Source: Mucilaginibacter sp. (GTDB lineage Bacteria; Bacteroidota; Bacteroidia; Sphingobacteriales; Sphingobacteriaceae). From it: 36,476 nt of DNA. The translations under genes and the position numbers were made by a program. The DNA lies in contig NZ_JAQBOI010000077.1 of assembly GCF_028288105.1 (NCBI RefSeq), positions 1 to 36,476 of the forward strand. Direction: 5' to 3'. Each line of letters begins with the position of its first letter. The first letter of the stretch is position 1. Below the pieces are notes generated by a model. It was not told where the DNA came from. It saw only the letters and a program-made list of their open reading frames with translations, and did not search any database. Of the stretch, positions 8,540 to 17,974 are shown in pieces.

Positions 8540-10336
8540 ATGAAAAGAATTATTTCGCTGACCTTTCTAATCAGCATTTGCATATGTTTTTCCTGTAACA
8601 AGGAAGTATTAAATAAAAAACCGCTTGGCATCATTTCCGATGCTGACGTTTTCAAAGATCCGGCGTTGATAAACGCTTACCTTACCCAGGTTTATTACGA
8701 CATGCCCATTTTGGGAAATGATTGTAGTGCAAGTGGCCCTAACGATGGTGACGGAGGCTGGCACGCCTTTGATATTAATGACGTTTCTGACGAGAGCTTC
8801 CCGCAATTCAGGGACTGGAACCCCAGTAATGCGTTTACCTTTAAATATGGCAATTTAAATATTAACGGGGGCTTACTTGACTGGTGGGGGTACAACACAG
8901 TGCGCGAGATCAACCAATTTCTCGAAAAACTGCCATCTTCCCCCCTTCCGGCAGATCAGGTAAAATCAAAACTGGCTGAAGCACGATTTCTAAGGGCATT
9001 CTGTTACTTTTCTATGGTTAAGCGCTATGGCGGCGTTCCTTTGATCACCAAAGTTCAGGATGTCAATGAGCCGGGTTCAACACTTTTTCCGCCAAGAGCA
9101 ACTGAACAGAATATTTACGACTTTATTATTTCCGAGATCGATGCGATTGCAAATGATCTACCTGAGGTGGTAAGCGCCGACAATTTAGGAAGACCATCAA
9201 AATATGCCGCTCTTGCCTTAAAAAGCCGCGCGGCGCTATATGCCGGAAGCATAGCTCAATTTGGCACGGTCGAATTAAACGGCATTGTAGGAATACCCGC
9301 AACAGCGGCCAATACCTACTATCAAGCATCGTATGACGCCTCGGAAGCCATTATTAAGAGTGGTAAATTCGCGCTTTACAATGCTGATCCGAACAAGACA
9401 ACCAATTTTAGAAACATTTTTTTGGTTAAAAACAACAGCGAAGTAATTTTTGCCAAGCGTCATGACAATGTTAACCAGGCTACCGGCGGAAACGGCTGGG
9501 GCGTTGATTTTTTTAATTGTCCAAGGCCGCAGGCCTGGGGCCGCGGCCTGTACGAACAGGCCTATCTTGAACTGGCCGAATCTTTCGAACATACTGACGG
9601 AACTCCCGGAACGTTGGATCGTACTGCTATTGAAGGTAAAATAATGACAACGGATGAGTTGTGGGCCAACAAAGACCCTCGTTTTTACGCAACCTTTTAC
9701 ACGCAAAATACAAGCTGGAAAGGAAATAACCTTGATTTTCATGCGGGCATCCGCCTTCCTGACGGAACGATCAAAACGGATGGTGCCTACAACGGCATTG
9801 CAGCTACCGGCGAACAGGATTACCAGGGAACCGGTATAGGTGTCTTAAAATATTTAGACGAAAACCATGATAACATGGCCGGCGCCAACAGCGGCTGGGC
9901 GACCTCCGCTCAGGACTGGCTGATCTTCAGGTACGCGGAAATTTTATTAAACAACGCGGAAGCTTCATTCGAGTTGGGAAATACGGCCGATGCCCTCAGT
10001 TCGATAAACCAGATCAGGAGCCGGGCCGGAATTGCACCATTAGCCAGTTTAACACGCGACAAAATCCATCATGAGCGCAAGGTAGAACTTGCTTTTGAAG
10101 GACAGCGCTACTGGGATGTACGGAGATGGCGTACCGCTGTACATGATCTTTCTGTCCGTTGGTCGGGTATACGCTACATTCTTGATGGTGCAACAGGAAA
10201 ATACCAGATACAGTTCATCAAGAACGTTGATGGTACTTCAAACATTCCGCAATTCAGAAAAGAAAATTATTATTTGCCACTCACTGTCGGAAAAACATCT
10301 AATAATAAAAATCTGGTTGAAAACCCCGGCTATTAA
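8540..10336 (+). CDS. SusD/RagB family outer-membrane nutrient-binding lipoprotein
   Basis: A 598-residue lipoprotein that forms the lid of the SusC transporter and binds the glycan at the cell surface. The signal peptide ends in a lipobox with Cys19 (ICFSC). Family hallmarks are the TPR-like helices (AEARFLRAFCYFSMVKRYGG, then VPLIT) and the C-terminal region (DWLIFRYAEILLNNAEASFE, then IRSRAGI, HERKVELAFEGQRYWDVRRW). It starts 10 bases after susC and is clearly in the same operon. Length is normal for the family. The specific glycan cannot be read from the sequence. Confidence 0.97.
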   Translation: MKRIISLTFLISICICFSCNKEVLNKKPLGIISDADVFKDPALINAYLTQVYYDMPILGNDCSASGPNDGDGGWHAFDINDVSDESFPQFRDWNPSNAFTFKYGNLNINGGLLDWWGYNTVREINQFLEKLPSSPLPADQVKSKLAEARFLRAFCYFSMVKRYGGVPLITKVQDVNEPGSTLFPPRATEQNIYDFIISEIDAIANDLPEVVSADNLGRPSKYAALALKSRAALYAGSIAQFGTVELNGIVGIPATAANTYYQASYDASEAIIKSGKFALYNADPNKTTNFRNIFLVKNNSEVIFAKRHDNVNQATGGNGWGVDFFNCPRPQAWGRGLYEQAYLELAESFEHTDGTPGTLDRTAIEGKIMTTDELWANKDPRFYATFYTQNTSWKGNNLDFHAGIRLPDGTIKTDGAYNGIAATGEQDYQGTGIGVLKYLDENHDNMAGANSGWATSAQDWLIFRYAEILLNNAEASFELGNTADALSSINQIRSRAGIAPLASLTRDKIHHERKVELAFEGQRYWDVRRWRTAVHDLSVRWSGIRYILDGATGKYQIQFIKNVDGTSNIPQFRKENYYLPLTVGKTSNNKNLVENPGY

Positions 10337-10400
10337 AACGGAATAAAAAACAATAGCCATTTGGTAATCTATAGTTAAACATGACTAAATAATAAGTTAC

Positions 10401-11600
10401 ATGAGAACACGAAACGAACGTATTTTTAATAAATTTTTATATACTGCCTTTTTACTTATTGGTAGTGTAACAGCTGTAAATGCACAGCAGGCAAATCAGC
10501 GGTACGATGTGGCGGCTTACGTTTGGCCGGCTTACCAGCCCGATGCAAGGTTTAACGACATAGGTGTTTTTAAAGACGGGAAAGGCGAATGGGAAGCTAT
10601 TTATAATGCAAAACCGAAGTTTAAGGGACATAACCAGCCGCATGTTCCGTTATGGGGATACACAAACGAAGCCGACCCAAAAGCGGTAGCGCAAAAGATC
10701 GACGCTGCGGTATCGCACGGTGTAAATGTATTTATTTACGACTGGTACTGGTATGATGATAAGCCATTTTTAGAAAACGGCTTGAATAAAGGTTTTTTAG
10801 GGGCATCCAATAATCAGAAAATGAAATTTTACCTGATGTGGGCCAATCACGATCATAACAGTTACCTGGATTATACCGCTGCCGATAAAACTAAGATTTA
10901 CTGGCGTGGTGGAGTAAACAGGGCAACATTTAATAATATCGTAGCCCATGTGATCAAAGATTATTTTAGCAAACCCAATTATTATAAAATCAACGGAGAA
11001 CCGGTATTCAGCATCTATGAACTCTCTACATTTATAAAAGGCATAGGAGGCATAAAAGAGGCTAAAGAGGCCCTGGATTATTTTACGCAAAAAACAAAAG
11101 AGGCGGGCTTTCCTGGCTTACACCTGCAGGGCGTTTTGTGGTCGGCCATACCAGCTGCGCTTTCCGCAGTACCTGGAGACACGGCCAGTACGCAGAACAA
11201 CACGATTTTGGATATGGGGCTAAAAAGCCTGACCAACTATCAATGGTGCCATTATGTGCCTTTGGACAGGTATGACAGATGGGGCGATAAAGCAATTGAA
11301 GGATGGGCCAAATTCAGCAAAGAATTTACCGTGCCGTTTTTCCCGCATGTGTCTGTTAGCTGGGATCCTAATCCACGCTTCCCGGGTAAGTTACAGGGTA
11401 TGGTAACTGAGGCGAATCCTGCAGATTTTAAACGTTTTTTACTGCAAGCTAAGGCGTATGCTGATAACCACCCTAATCAACCCAGGTTAATCACCATTAA
11501 CGCCTGGAATGAATGGGCCGAAGGCAGTTACCTGGAACCGGATAAACAACATGGCTTTAGTTACCTTAATGCCGTGAAGGAAATATTTCTGAAAAAATAG
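10401..11600 (+). CDS. Exported glycoside hydrolase, GH99-like (WbsX-like) fold
   Basis: A 399-residue exported protein; residues 1-29 (ending AVNAQ) look like a signal peptide. The body carries the marks of the WbsX/GH99-like family: YVWPAYQPDARF near the start, an AVSHGVNVFIYDWYWYDDKP strand, and the C-terminal ITINAWNEWAEGSYLEPDK, whose acidic residues correspond to the active-site region. Characterised GH99 enzymes are endo-acting alpha-mannosidases or alpha-mannanases, so alpha-mannose-containing glycan is a reasonable guess, but this wider family is diverse. It follows susD by 64 bases on the same strand and is the only enzyme in this glycan-uptake unit. Confidence 0.85.
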   Translation: MRTRNERIFNKFLYTAFLLIGSVTAVNAQQANQRYDVAAYVWPAYQPDARFNDIGVFKDGKGEWEAIYNAKPKFKGHNQPHVPLWGYTNEADPKAVAQKIDAAVSHGVNVFIYDWYWYDDKPFLENGLNKGFLGASNNQKMKFYLMWANHDHNSYLDYTAADKTKIYWRGGVNRATFNNIVAHVIKDYFSKPNYYKINGEPVFSIYELSTFIKGIGGIKEAKEALDYFTQKTKEAGFPGLHLQGVLWSAIPAALSAVPGDTASTQNNTILDMGLKSLTNYQWCHYVPLDRYDRWGDKAIEGWAKFSKEFTVPFFPHVSVSWDPNPRFPGKLQGMVTEANPADFKRFLLQAKAYADNHPNQPRLITINAWNEWAEGSYLEPDKQHGFSYLNAVKEIFLKK

Positions 11601-11650
11601 TAGTTAATTTAACCGGGGGTAAGCGGGTCACAAGGGCATTGACACCCGCC

Positions 11651-11688
11651 CCCCCGGTTCTGCTGGCTGCGGGTAGCAGAACCGGGGG
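11651..11688. terminator. Strong GC-rich hairpin closing the susCD unit
   Basis: CCCCCGGTTCTGCT (11651-11664) and AGCAGAACCGGGGG (11675-11688) form a perfect 14-bp stem with a 10-base loop. An outer pair, GTAAGCG (11619-11625) and CGCTTAC (11694-11700), extends the symmetry. There is no T-run, so it may act as a bidirectional barrier between the plus-strand glycan locus and the minus-strand genes beyond, or be a repetitive palindromic element. Confidence 0.5.
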
Positions 11689-11759
11689 CCGGTCGCTTAC
11701 GGTTGTTAAGTGGTCCATCAATAGCGGAAGATTTATCCTTAAATGAGATATCTTTAAAT

Positions 11760-12140
11760 TTAGAGTTGCGGGCGCAGCCTCTCTTTTTCGCGGTAATCCC
11801 GGACGATATTTCGGTAGGAAAGACCAGTAATGACAACCGCGATAAAAGCTGTGACAATAAAAAAAGCCGGTAATATGCTGGTATAACGATTCAACGTGGC
11901 GGTGCATTTGGACAGCAGTACCTTTTCGTCTGCGTCGACCCGTGCAACAGCATCCCGCAATCCATCCATCGCAGACTTGCCCGCATCCAGATCGGCAGCA
12001 ACGATCGGCTCACCACGTTGCTTTTTTTCTATAAGGGTTTGCAGGATGGCCAATCGCTCCTCTATAATTCGCCGGATGGTACGCGGCGGTTTTCCCGGCA
12101 CCCGCATCATAGAGCTGTGAATAGCCATTCTGATCGCCAT
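11760..12140 (-). pseudogene. Remnant of a CHASE3-type sensor kinase
   Basis: The frame codes for the second half of a CHASE3 sensory domain (RIIEERLAILQTLIEKKQRG, then SAMDGLRDAVARVDADEKVLL), the following transmembrane helix (SILPAFFIVTAFIAVVITGL) and a short basic linker, then stops at RLRPQL. In intact proteins a first membrane helix precedes and histidine kinase domains follow; neither is present here in any frame. It is therefore an internal fragment of a sensor histidine kinase. The ATG at 12140 is probably accidental. Confidence 0.6.
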
Positions 12141-12174
12141 GCATATTAATGCCCCTTAGATGAAGTAAATAAGA

Positions 12175-12366
12175 TCACTTTTTACAAACGCCGCACGTTT
12201 TACCATCCTTCGCGCAACGTTTGCAGTACCTGCAGTTCTTGCAAGCATTGCAAGGCTTATCTCCTGCACAAGTCGCTACCATTCTTTTTACTGCAACCGG
12301 CTTTGCATTATGAACGCTTACAAAGGTACCGGCGGCAAGGAATAAGAGGATAAGTGATTTCTTCAT
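12175..12366 (-). CDS. Small exported eight-cysteine protein
   Basis: A 63-residue protein with a signal peptide (MKKSLILLFLAAGTFVSVHN plus A) and a short mature part rich in Cys and Lys. The eight cysteines are spaced C-x5-C-x2-C-x2-C-x2-C-x2-C-x6-C-x2-C. Such CxxC ladders bind metal ions or form disulfides in the periplasm; I know of no named family. The gene lies between two gene remnants but is itself intact, with a normal ATG and stop. Function unknown; periplasmic metal binding is a guess from composition. Confidence 0.6.
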   Translation of the reverse strand: MKKSLILLFLAAGTFVSVHNAKPVAVKRMVATCAGDKPCNACKNCRYCKRCAKDGKTCGVCKK

Positions 12367-12395
12367 GATGGTTAGGTTTAGAATAGTAAACTTAA

Positions 12396-12611
12396 CTATT
12401 TGTTCTTAAACTCAAGTACATTATATGCTGCAGTGACCGGCACCTGTAAACCGTTAACGCTTTCGACGTTAGAGTTAACCGGCAGCGGTCTATTCAAAAC
12501 CTCTTCGTTCCCGGAATAATATCGCGGGTAACCGAACGGTATCCGATAGATGAAAACTGAACCCTTGTTATTTACCCCATAATTTATGAGGATAAATTTA
12601 TGGCGGTAACC
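12396..12611 (-). pseudogene. C-terminal remnant of an unidentified protein
   Basis: An open minus-strand frame of 71 codons without an ATG start reads like the end of an exported enzyme: GSVFIYRIPFGYPRYYSGNE, then a C-terminal part ending TAAYNVLEFKNK. The compact beta-rich ending resembles the last domain of many glycoside hydrolases, but I cannot name a family. It sits between the end of the giant adhesin at 12632 and the small cysteine-rich gene. Confidence 0.3.
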
Positions 12612-12631
12612 TTATTAATGCTTAGATAATA

Positions 12632-15600
12632 TCACCTGATAACCAGTATATAACCTGATAAAACCTGGCCATTAACTTTGGTATCAATTTTATAATAATA
12701 AGTCCCTGCAGGCACAGGCTGCCCGTTGTAGGCACCTTCCCAGGCCTTTGAGTAACCTATAGAGTGAAATAGTTGCTGTCCGTAACGGTTAAATATGTCT
12801 ACTACAGCATCCTGATAAGCAACAAGCCCCCGGATATCCCAAAAGTCGTTATATCCGTCGCCGTTTGGCGTAAATGTGTTAGGAATTGTTAGTACCGGCG
12901 ATACTTTTATAATGGTTTGATCGGTAGTAACGCAGCCCTTTGAATCGGTTACCTGTAAGGTATAAACGCGGTCAACATCACCGGTTAGCACAGGGTTTTT
13001 AACGGTAGTGCTGCTTAACCCGGTGGCCGGCGTCCATAAATACTGTACATTTTCATCACTAACCGAAGGGGTTAAAGTAATTGTCTTGTCGCGCAGAACG
13101 TATCTTGTACCACCGGCATTTACAGTTGGCGGCGGGATAAACTTAAGAGTCATCCGATCTGTTGGGGTAAAGCACTCGTTTATAGATGTAGCGGTTAATG
13201 ACAATATAACAGAGCCCGCTTGTATATCTGCTGTACTGGGTTTATAAAGCGCGTCGGGCACTGTGGCAGACGGGCTAAAGGTACCGGTACCGGATGTTTT
13301 CCAGATAACATCTCCGGTAACCCCGGGCCTAATTTGACCTTCTAATTTAACGAGGGCATCCTGTAAACAAACTTCACGATCGGCACCCGCACTAGTAGCC
13401 GATACGGGCCCGAAATTTATTGTTACATCATCAGTTGAAATAGTACAATTATCTTTGCTGGTTGAGGTTAACGTTAGCGTAACAAAACCCGCGGCCCTGT
13501 CCCCTGCCGATGGAATATACTGAGGCTGGTTTGCATTGTCGTTCAACGGTGATGGCGAAAAAGTCCCGCTTGCGGTTCCTTTGAGCGACCAAATACCTGT
13601 AGTAGTACCGCCCGTTACACTCCCGGCAAGCTGAATACCGGGTGAGCTCACACATTTTTTCATATCCGGACCCGCTTTGGCAACGGGGAGTTCGTTTACT
13701 TTAACATCCACAGAACCGGCAGGGCTGGTACAGTCATTAATGGTAACATATAAATTATATGTTCCGGAGTTGGCTGTGGTAAGGTTAGTAATGTTAGGAT
13801 TTTGGTCAGTGGATGTATATCCGTTTGGCCCGGTCCATGTGTAGCTTGCCCTGGATACTGTCGGCGTACGAAGCTGTATAGTGCTATTCACACATACAGG
13901 AGAATTGCTGTTGGCTACAGGTATGGCCGGTTGCGGATTTACGGTAACTACGTAATTAAACGGAGAACCTGCGCAATCAAAGGCAAGGGGTGTTATAACG
14001 TAAGTAACCTTTACCGGCGTAGTTCCGGTGTTAATTAAGCTTTCATCAATAACATTATTTGTCTGGTTGTCTACAGGGGAGTTGCTGATGTTTGTAACCG
14101 CATCGCGTTTCCAGCTAAATGTGGCCGGGGGTATGTTTGACTTAATGGCATAATTTTGAGGTATTCCGCTGCAGGTTGTCCCGGTACTATCACTGATAAT
14201 GTCTGCATCCGGCTTTACGGTCATCACCAGGTTAAACGGCGGGGCAACGCAATTAGCTGTTTTATAGTTAAACATATACGTAACATCAATTGGGGCGGTA
14301 GTGACATTATGTAAAACTTCTTTGATAATTGGAGCAGTTTGCCCTGTTACCGCGGCATTGCTTATACCAGCTACAGCGGCCCTGCTCCAGGAAGTACTCG
14401 CATCGGCGCCTGCAGGCTCAAGGTTAATAGTGAAATTGTGCGGAGTGTCGTTACAGGTTGAAGCTGTTGGATTATTGGTACCCAAAGGCAATGGATTAAC
14501 GGTAACCTGGTAAGTAAAAGGAAGTCCGGGGCAACCATTGGCTGTCGGAGTAATCATATATTTTACAATTACCGGCGTGCTAACTGTGTTCGTTAAAGTT
14601 TCGTTTAAAAGCCCTGGGGTTACACCGGTTGCAGCTGCATTACTGATACCGGGTACAAGCGCCCGGCTCCATGAAAAAGTTGATGCGGGTAAAGCTATAA
14701 TGTTATAGTTAAACGCTGCGCCGCTGCAAATAATATCGCTTGCCGAACTTGTAATATGAGGCGCCGGAGTTACTACTGCGTCAACAGGTAAGCGCTCGCT
14801 GGTGCAACCGTTAACTGTTGTTTGCACATAATAGGTTTTAGTGGCTGTTAATATTGGGGTTGTATAAACAGCATTGCTTGATAAGGGGCTGCCTCCTGCG
14901 GGGACATCAAACCATTTATAAGTACCCGTTGAGCCGCTGGCAGTTAGCACTGCCGGGTTACCCGCGCAAACAGGCAGATTGTTAACCCGTGGTGCTGCCG
15001 GGGTTTGTGTAACGGTTACTTTAACAGGTGTGCGGCGGCTGGTTAAACCATTTTTGGTTACCTGTACATAATAAATTGTGTTTGCAGTTACCGGCGGGGT
15101 TTTAAATACAGGGCCGGTAAAAAGCAAATTGCCGCCGGCAGGTGCATCAAACCAGTTGTAAGTACCCCCCGGTGCCGTTGCCTGCAACCTAGTCATACTG
15201 CCTTTACAAACCGCTTCATCGGCCACCGTTGGCGCTGCCGGTACAGTGTTAATATGGATGGTAACGGTAGCCGATAATTGCCCGCAAGAGCCCGGCGGGT
15301 TGTCGGATGTCAGGGTAAGCGTTACCGTGTTTCCTCCGCCAGCGGGTGGTGTATAGATAGCATTGGGATCGCTGACGTTGGAAAAGCCTCCGGGACCCGA
15401 CCATTTTCCTGTTCCGCTACTGATATTACCATCTAATCCAACCGTACTGCCTACAGAAACAGTTTTATCGGGACCAGCGTTGACAGTAACCTGGGGATCA
15501 ATAGTGATCTGCTGTTCAAAATTGACTTCCGGGCAGCCACTATCTGTACCGATCGTGTTCTTTATAGTATATGACCCAGGCGCACTTGCGTCGAGATCTA

Positions 15601-16918
15601 TCTCTCCGGTAGCTTTATTCCTGAAAATCAGATCTGGCGACGAGGCGGTGAAAACACCCGCACTGGCACCAACACCAAAAACAGGTAATGGATTTGTACT
15701 CCCCTGGCAATATGATGATTTGGCATAAGTAAACAGCGCGTTGGGTGTGGATGTGATGGTTATATCAACGTTGCCGGCCCCCGGGCAGGTACCGCCATAA
15801 GTAAAAGTAACCATATATTTTCCGGGTGCGCTTCCGGCAATATTGATCTCGCCGGTGGTATTGCTTACAAATACCAGTCCCACAGGAGCAGCGTTGAATG
15901 TTCCTCCTGATGGATTATTGATGATGGGCCTGGGATTGGCATTTGCTGTACAGAATGTACCTGAGGCATACGAAAACTGTAAATTGAGCACATCTGTCAT
16001 AGATACCGTTACCGGTACGCGCCCGCTTACGCATGTTCCGTTTACAGCCTGTACATAATAAGTGGTGGCTCTAAACAACAATGGGGTGTCGAATGTATTA
16101 CCAGATGCCAGCGGTGTTCCTCCCGAAGCGGCATACCACTCAGCAGTCCCCCCCGCTATATTGACCGTTAAATGAGCCGATGAGCCCGGGCAAACAGCCT
16201 GGTTGTTAATAGCAGGTGCCGAGGGGATTGGGGTTACCGTTACCGGAACCGCTATGCGTTCGCTTGTGCAATCATTAGCAATACTTTGTACATAATAAGT
16301 TTGAGCTGTTGTTAATTCGGGCGTAACATAAACAGGGCCTGTAACCAATAAATTACCACCGGTAGCGGCGTCATACCACTCATAATCATCGGGCGAACCG
16401 GAAGCTGTAAGCGTTACCTGACTCCCTGAACATACACGGTTTGCCGGAACAGTTGGTACCGGCACAGGCGCAAGCACAGTTACCTGTACGGCTGTGCGCC
16501 CGCTTACACAACCCGATTCTGTTGTTTGAACATAATAAGTGGCGTTGGCAGTTAATACCGGCGTCATGTAAACGGCATCTGATGATAACAAAGTGCCACC
16601 TACAGGCAAGTCGTACCATTGAAACGTTCCGCCACCCGATGAGGAAGCAGTTAACGTTGCCACAGATCCTGAGCATATAATAGGTTCACCGGCGGAAGGA
16701 GGCACCGGCGGTGGATTTATAACGACCTGAATTGGTGTACGGTCGCTGCTGCAAGCGTCGTTCATGTGCTGAACATAATAACGAGTTGAGCTCGTGAGCA
16801 CAGGTGTCTGATAGGTAACATCTCCCGACAGCAAATTACCACCCGTGGCCTGATCATACCAGGCGTAGGTGCCGGCAGGTGCCGCGTCTGCGGTTAACGT
16901 TGCCTGCTTCCGCTGCAA
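12632..16918 (-). CDS. Giant T9SS-exported Ig-like/PKD-like adhesin, C-terminal part (downstream of frameshift)
   Basis: Continues the protein begun at 17958 after a one-base frameshift near 16905, so the apparent TTG start at 16918 is an artefact of the break. It contains further Ig-like repeats of about 80 residues (pattern CSGS..TLTAS..., WYDAATGGNLL, TYYVQ..., then VTVTP; PF19081-like), two domains with SYASGTFC/AKSSYCQGSTNP openings, three PKD-like domains (YNIIALPASTFSW, ISNAAVTGQTAP), and a C-terminal CHU_C/type B sorting domain (PNTFTPNGDGYNDFWDIRGL, DIFNRYGQQLF, PAGTYYYKI) recognised by type IX secretion. The product would be a cell-surface or released adhesin. Domain repeats dominate; no enzymatic motif was seen. 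Confidence 0.85.
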   Translation of the reverse strand: MQRKQATLTADAAPAGTYAWYDQATGGNLLSGDVTYQTPVLTSSTRYYVQHMNDACSSDRTPIQVVINPPPVPPSAGEPIICSGSVATLTASSSGGGTFQWYDLPVGGTLLSSDAVYMTPVLTANATYYVQTTESGCVSGRTAVQVTVLAPVPVPTVPANRVCSGSQVTLTASGSPDDYEWYDAATGGNLLVTGPVYVTPELTTAQTYYVQSIANDCTSERIAVPVTVTPIPSAPAINNQAVCPGSSAHLTVNIAGGTAEWYAASGGTPLASGNTFDTPLLFRATTYYVQAVNGTCVSGRVPVTVSMTDVLNLQFSYASGTFCTANANPRPIINNPSGGTFNAAPVGLVFVSNTTGEINIAGSAPGKYMVTFTYGGTCPGAGNVDITITSTPNALFTYAKSSYCQGSTNPLPVFGVGASAGVFTASSPDLIFRNKATGEIDLDASAPGSYTIKNTIGTDSGCPEVNFEQQITIDPQVTVNAGPDKTVSVGSTVGLDGNISSGTGKWSGPGGFSNVSDPNAIYTPPAGGGNTVTLTLTSDNPPGSCGQLSATVTIHINTVPAAPTVADEAVCKGSMTRLQATAPGGTYNWFDAPAGGNLLFTGPVFKTPPVTANTIYYVQVTKNGLTSRRTPVKVTVTQTPAAPRVNNLPVCAGNPAVLTASGSTGTYKWFDVPAGGSPLSSNAVYTTPILTATKTYYVQTTVNGCTSERLPVDAVVTPAPHITSSASDIICSGAAFNYNIIALPASTFSWSRALVPGISNAAATGVTPGLLNETLTNTVSTPVIVKYMITPTANGCPGLPFTYQVTVNPLPLGTNNPTASTCNDTPHNFTINLEPAGADASTSWSRAAVAGISNAAVTGQTAPIIKEVLHNVTTAPIDVTYMFNYKTANCVAPPFNLVMTVKPDADIISDSTGTTCSGIPQNYAIKSNIPPATFSWKRDAVTNISNSPVDNQTNNVIDESLINTGTTPVKVTYVITPLAFDCAGSPFNYVVTVNPQPAIPVANSNSPVCVNSTIQLRTPTVSRASYTWTGPNGYTSTDQNPNITNLTTANSGTYNLYVTINDCTSPAGSVDVKVNELPVAKAGPDMKKCVSSPGIQLAGSVTGGTTTGIWSLKGTASGTFSPSPLNDNANQPQYIPSAGDRAAGFVTLTLTSTSKDNCTISTDDVTINFGPVSATSAGADREVCLQDALVKLEGQIRPGVTGDVIWKTSGTGTFSPSATVPDALYKPSTADIQAGSVILSLTATSINECFTPTDRMTLKFIPPPTVNAGGTRYVLRDKTITLTPSVSDENVQYLWTPATGLSSTTVKNPVLTGDVDRVYTLQVTDSKGCVTTDQTIIKVSPVLTIPNTFTPNGDGYNDFWDIRGLVAYQDAVVDIFNRYGQQLFHSIGYSKAWEGAYNGQPVPAGTYYYKIDTKVNGQVLSGYILVIR

Positions 16919-17958
16919 ATACCAACGGTTTGGATTAACGGCGGCGTTGGCGGCGGCGTTATTGTTACGGTTACCGGGGTACGGCTACTCTGGCAACCAT
17001 TTATAGTTGTTTGTACATAATAGGTGGTTGTAGCGGTAAGCGGAGGCGTAGTATAATCAGGACTTGAAATTAAAGAGGCGCCTCCCGTTGGCGCATCAAA
17101 CCAATCAAATACACCATCCGGAGCATCAGCGTGCAAACTTACTACCGATCCGGTACAAACTGTAAGATTACTGGCAGTAGGGGGCTGTGGCGCTGGGGTT
17201 ACCTTGGCGGTCACCGGTGTGGGCGCACTGGCACATCCGTTTATAATGGCCACCACATAGTAAATTTTAGTGTTGAATAGTACCGGTGTTACAAATATTG
17301 GCCCGGAACCAACCTGGTTCCCCCCTGCCGCTGCATCGTACCACGTGTAATTATCTCCGCCGCTGGCTGATAGCGTGGCTACATTATTCTGGCATATTGT
17401 TGCATTAACCGTAATTGGCTTCCCCGTAACATTAACAATAACTGCAGCCCTTGGACTGGTACAGCCCGAAACTGTTGTTTCAACATAATAAGTTGTACGC
17501 TGCGTAATTGGGGGCGTGTTATAGGTATTGCCGCTTGCCAGAAAATTGCCTCCGGTTGCTGCATCGTACCACTGATAATCGCCTCCCGGAGCTGTTGCGG
17601 TAAGTGTTGCAGAAGTATTGGGGCATACGGTTTGGTTGGAAGCCCTGGGGGTATTAGGTGTAATTATTGACGAAATGCTTATGCTTTTTTTAACCGGCTG
17701 GCATCCGGATGTTTTATCACTCAGGGTTACGGTATAAGTGCCCTCCTTATTTACACTTATTGATGATGTGTTTTCACCCGTATTCCAGATGTAAGTGTAA
17801 GGCGCCGTACCTCCTGAAGCATTTGCAGTTAAAACAACACTGGTTCCGGAACATATAGTAGTACCTGTTGACGAAACGCTTACACTTAGCGTACAATTCT
17901 GACCATATCCCGTTAACGGTAATAGTATAAATAAATATATGAGTATTTTTTTAGGCAT
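16894..17958 (-). CDS. Giant T9SS-exported Ig-like adhesin, N-terminal part (upstream of frameshift)
   Basis: Begins with a signal peptide (MPKKILIYLFILLPLTGYGQ). A PKD/SprB-like domain follows (TANASGGTAPYTYIWNTGEN), then Ig-like repeats with the motifs CPNTSATLTATAPGGDYQWY and DAATGGNFLASGNTYNTPPI. The frame ends GICSGSRQR and a stop, exactly where the next repeat should read CSGS-QATLTA. The downstream frame takes up ATLTADAAPAGTYAWYD without loss. Adding one base between 16905 and 16906 restores SGSQATLTA and joins both parts into one protein of about 1,775 residues. As it stands, only about 340 secreted residues would be made, without the sorting domain. Confidence 0.85.
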   Translation of the reverse strand: MPKKILIYLFILLPLTGYGQNCTLSVSVSSTGTTICSGTSVVLTANASGGTAPYTYIWNTGENTSSISVNKEGTYTVTLSDKTSGCQPVKKSISISSIITPNTPRASNQTVCPNTSATLTATAPGGDYQWYDAATGGNFLASGNTYNTPPITQRTTYYVETTVSGCTSPRAAVIVNVTGKPITVNATICQNNVATLSASGGDNYTWYDAAAGGNQVGSGPIFVTPVLFNTKIYYVVAIINGCASAPTPVTAKVTPAPQPPTASNLTVCTGSVVSLHADAPDGVFDWFDAPTGGASLISSPDYTTPPLTATTTYYVQTTINGCQSSRTPVTVTITPPPTPPLIQTVGICSGSRQR

Positions 17959-17974
17959 AGCCCATAAGTCAAAC

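Noticed and set aside
9275-9742. 155-codon minus-strand frame inside susD
   Set aside because: It is antisense to a clear SusD gene and shows no protein-like domain; a shadow of the coding strand.
16918-16918. TTG start for a separate large gene
   Set aside because: The repeat motif is broken exactly here and the residues after the TTG continue the upstream repeat, so this is a frameshift and not a new gene.
12632-17958. DNA repeat array or CRISPR in the adhesin gene
   Set aside because: The periodicity is that of protein-coding Ig-like and PKD-like repeats of about 80 codons with diverged DNA, not short identical repeats with spacers.
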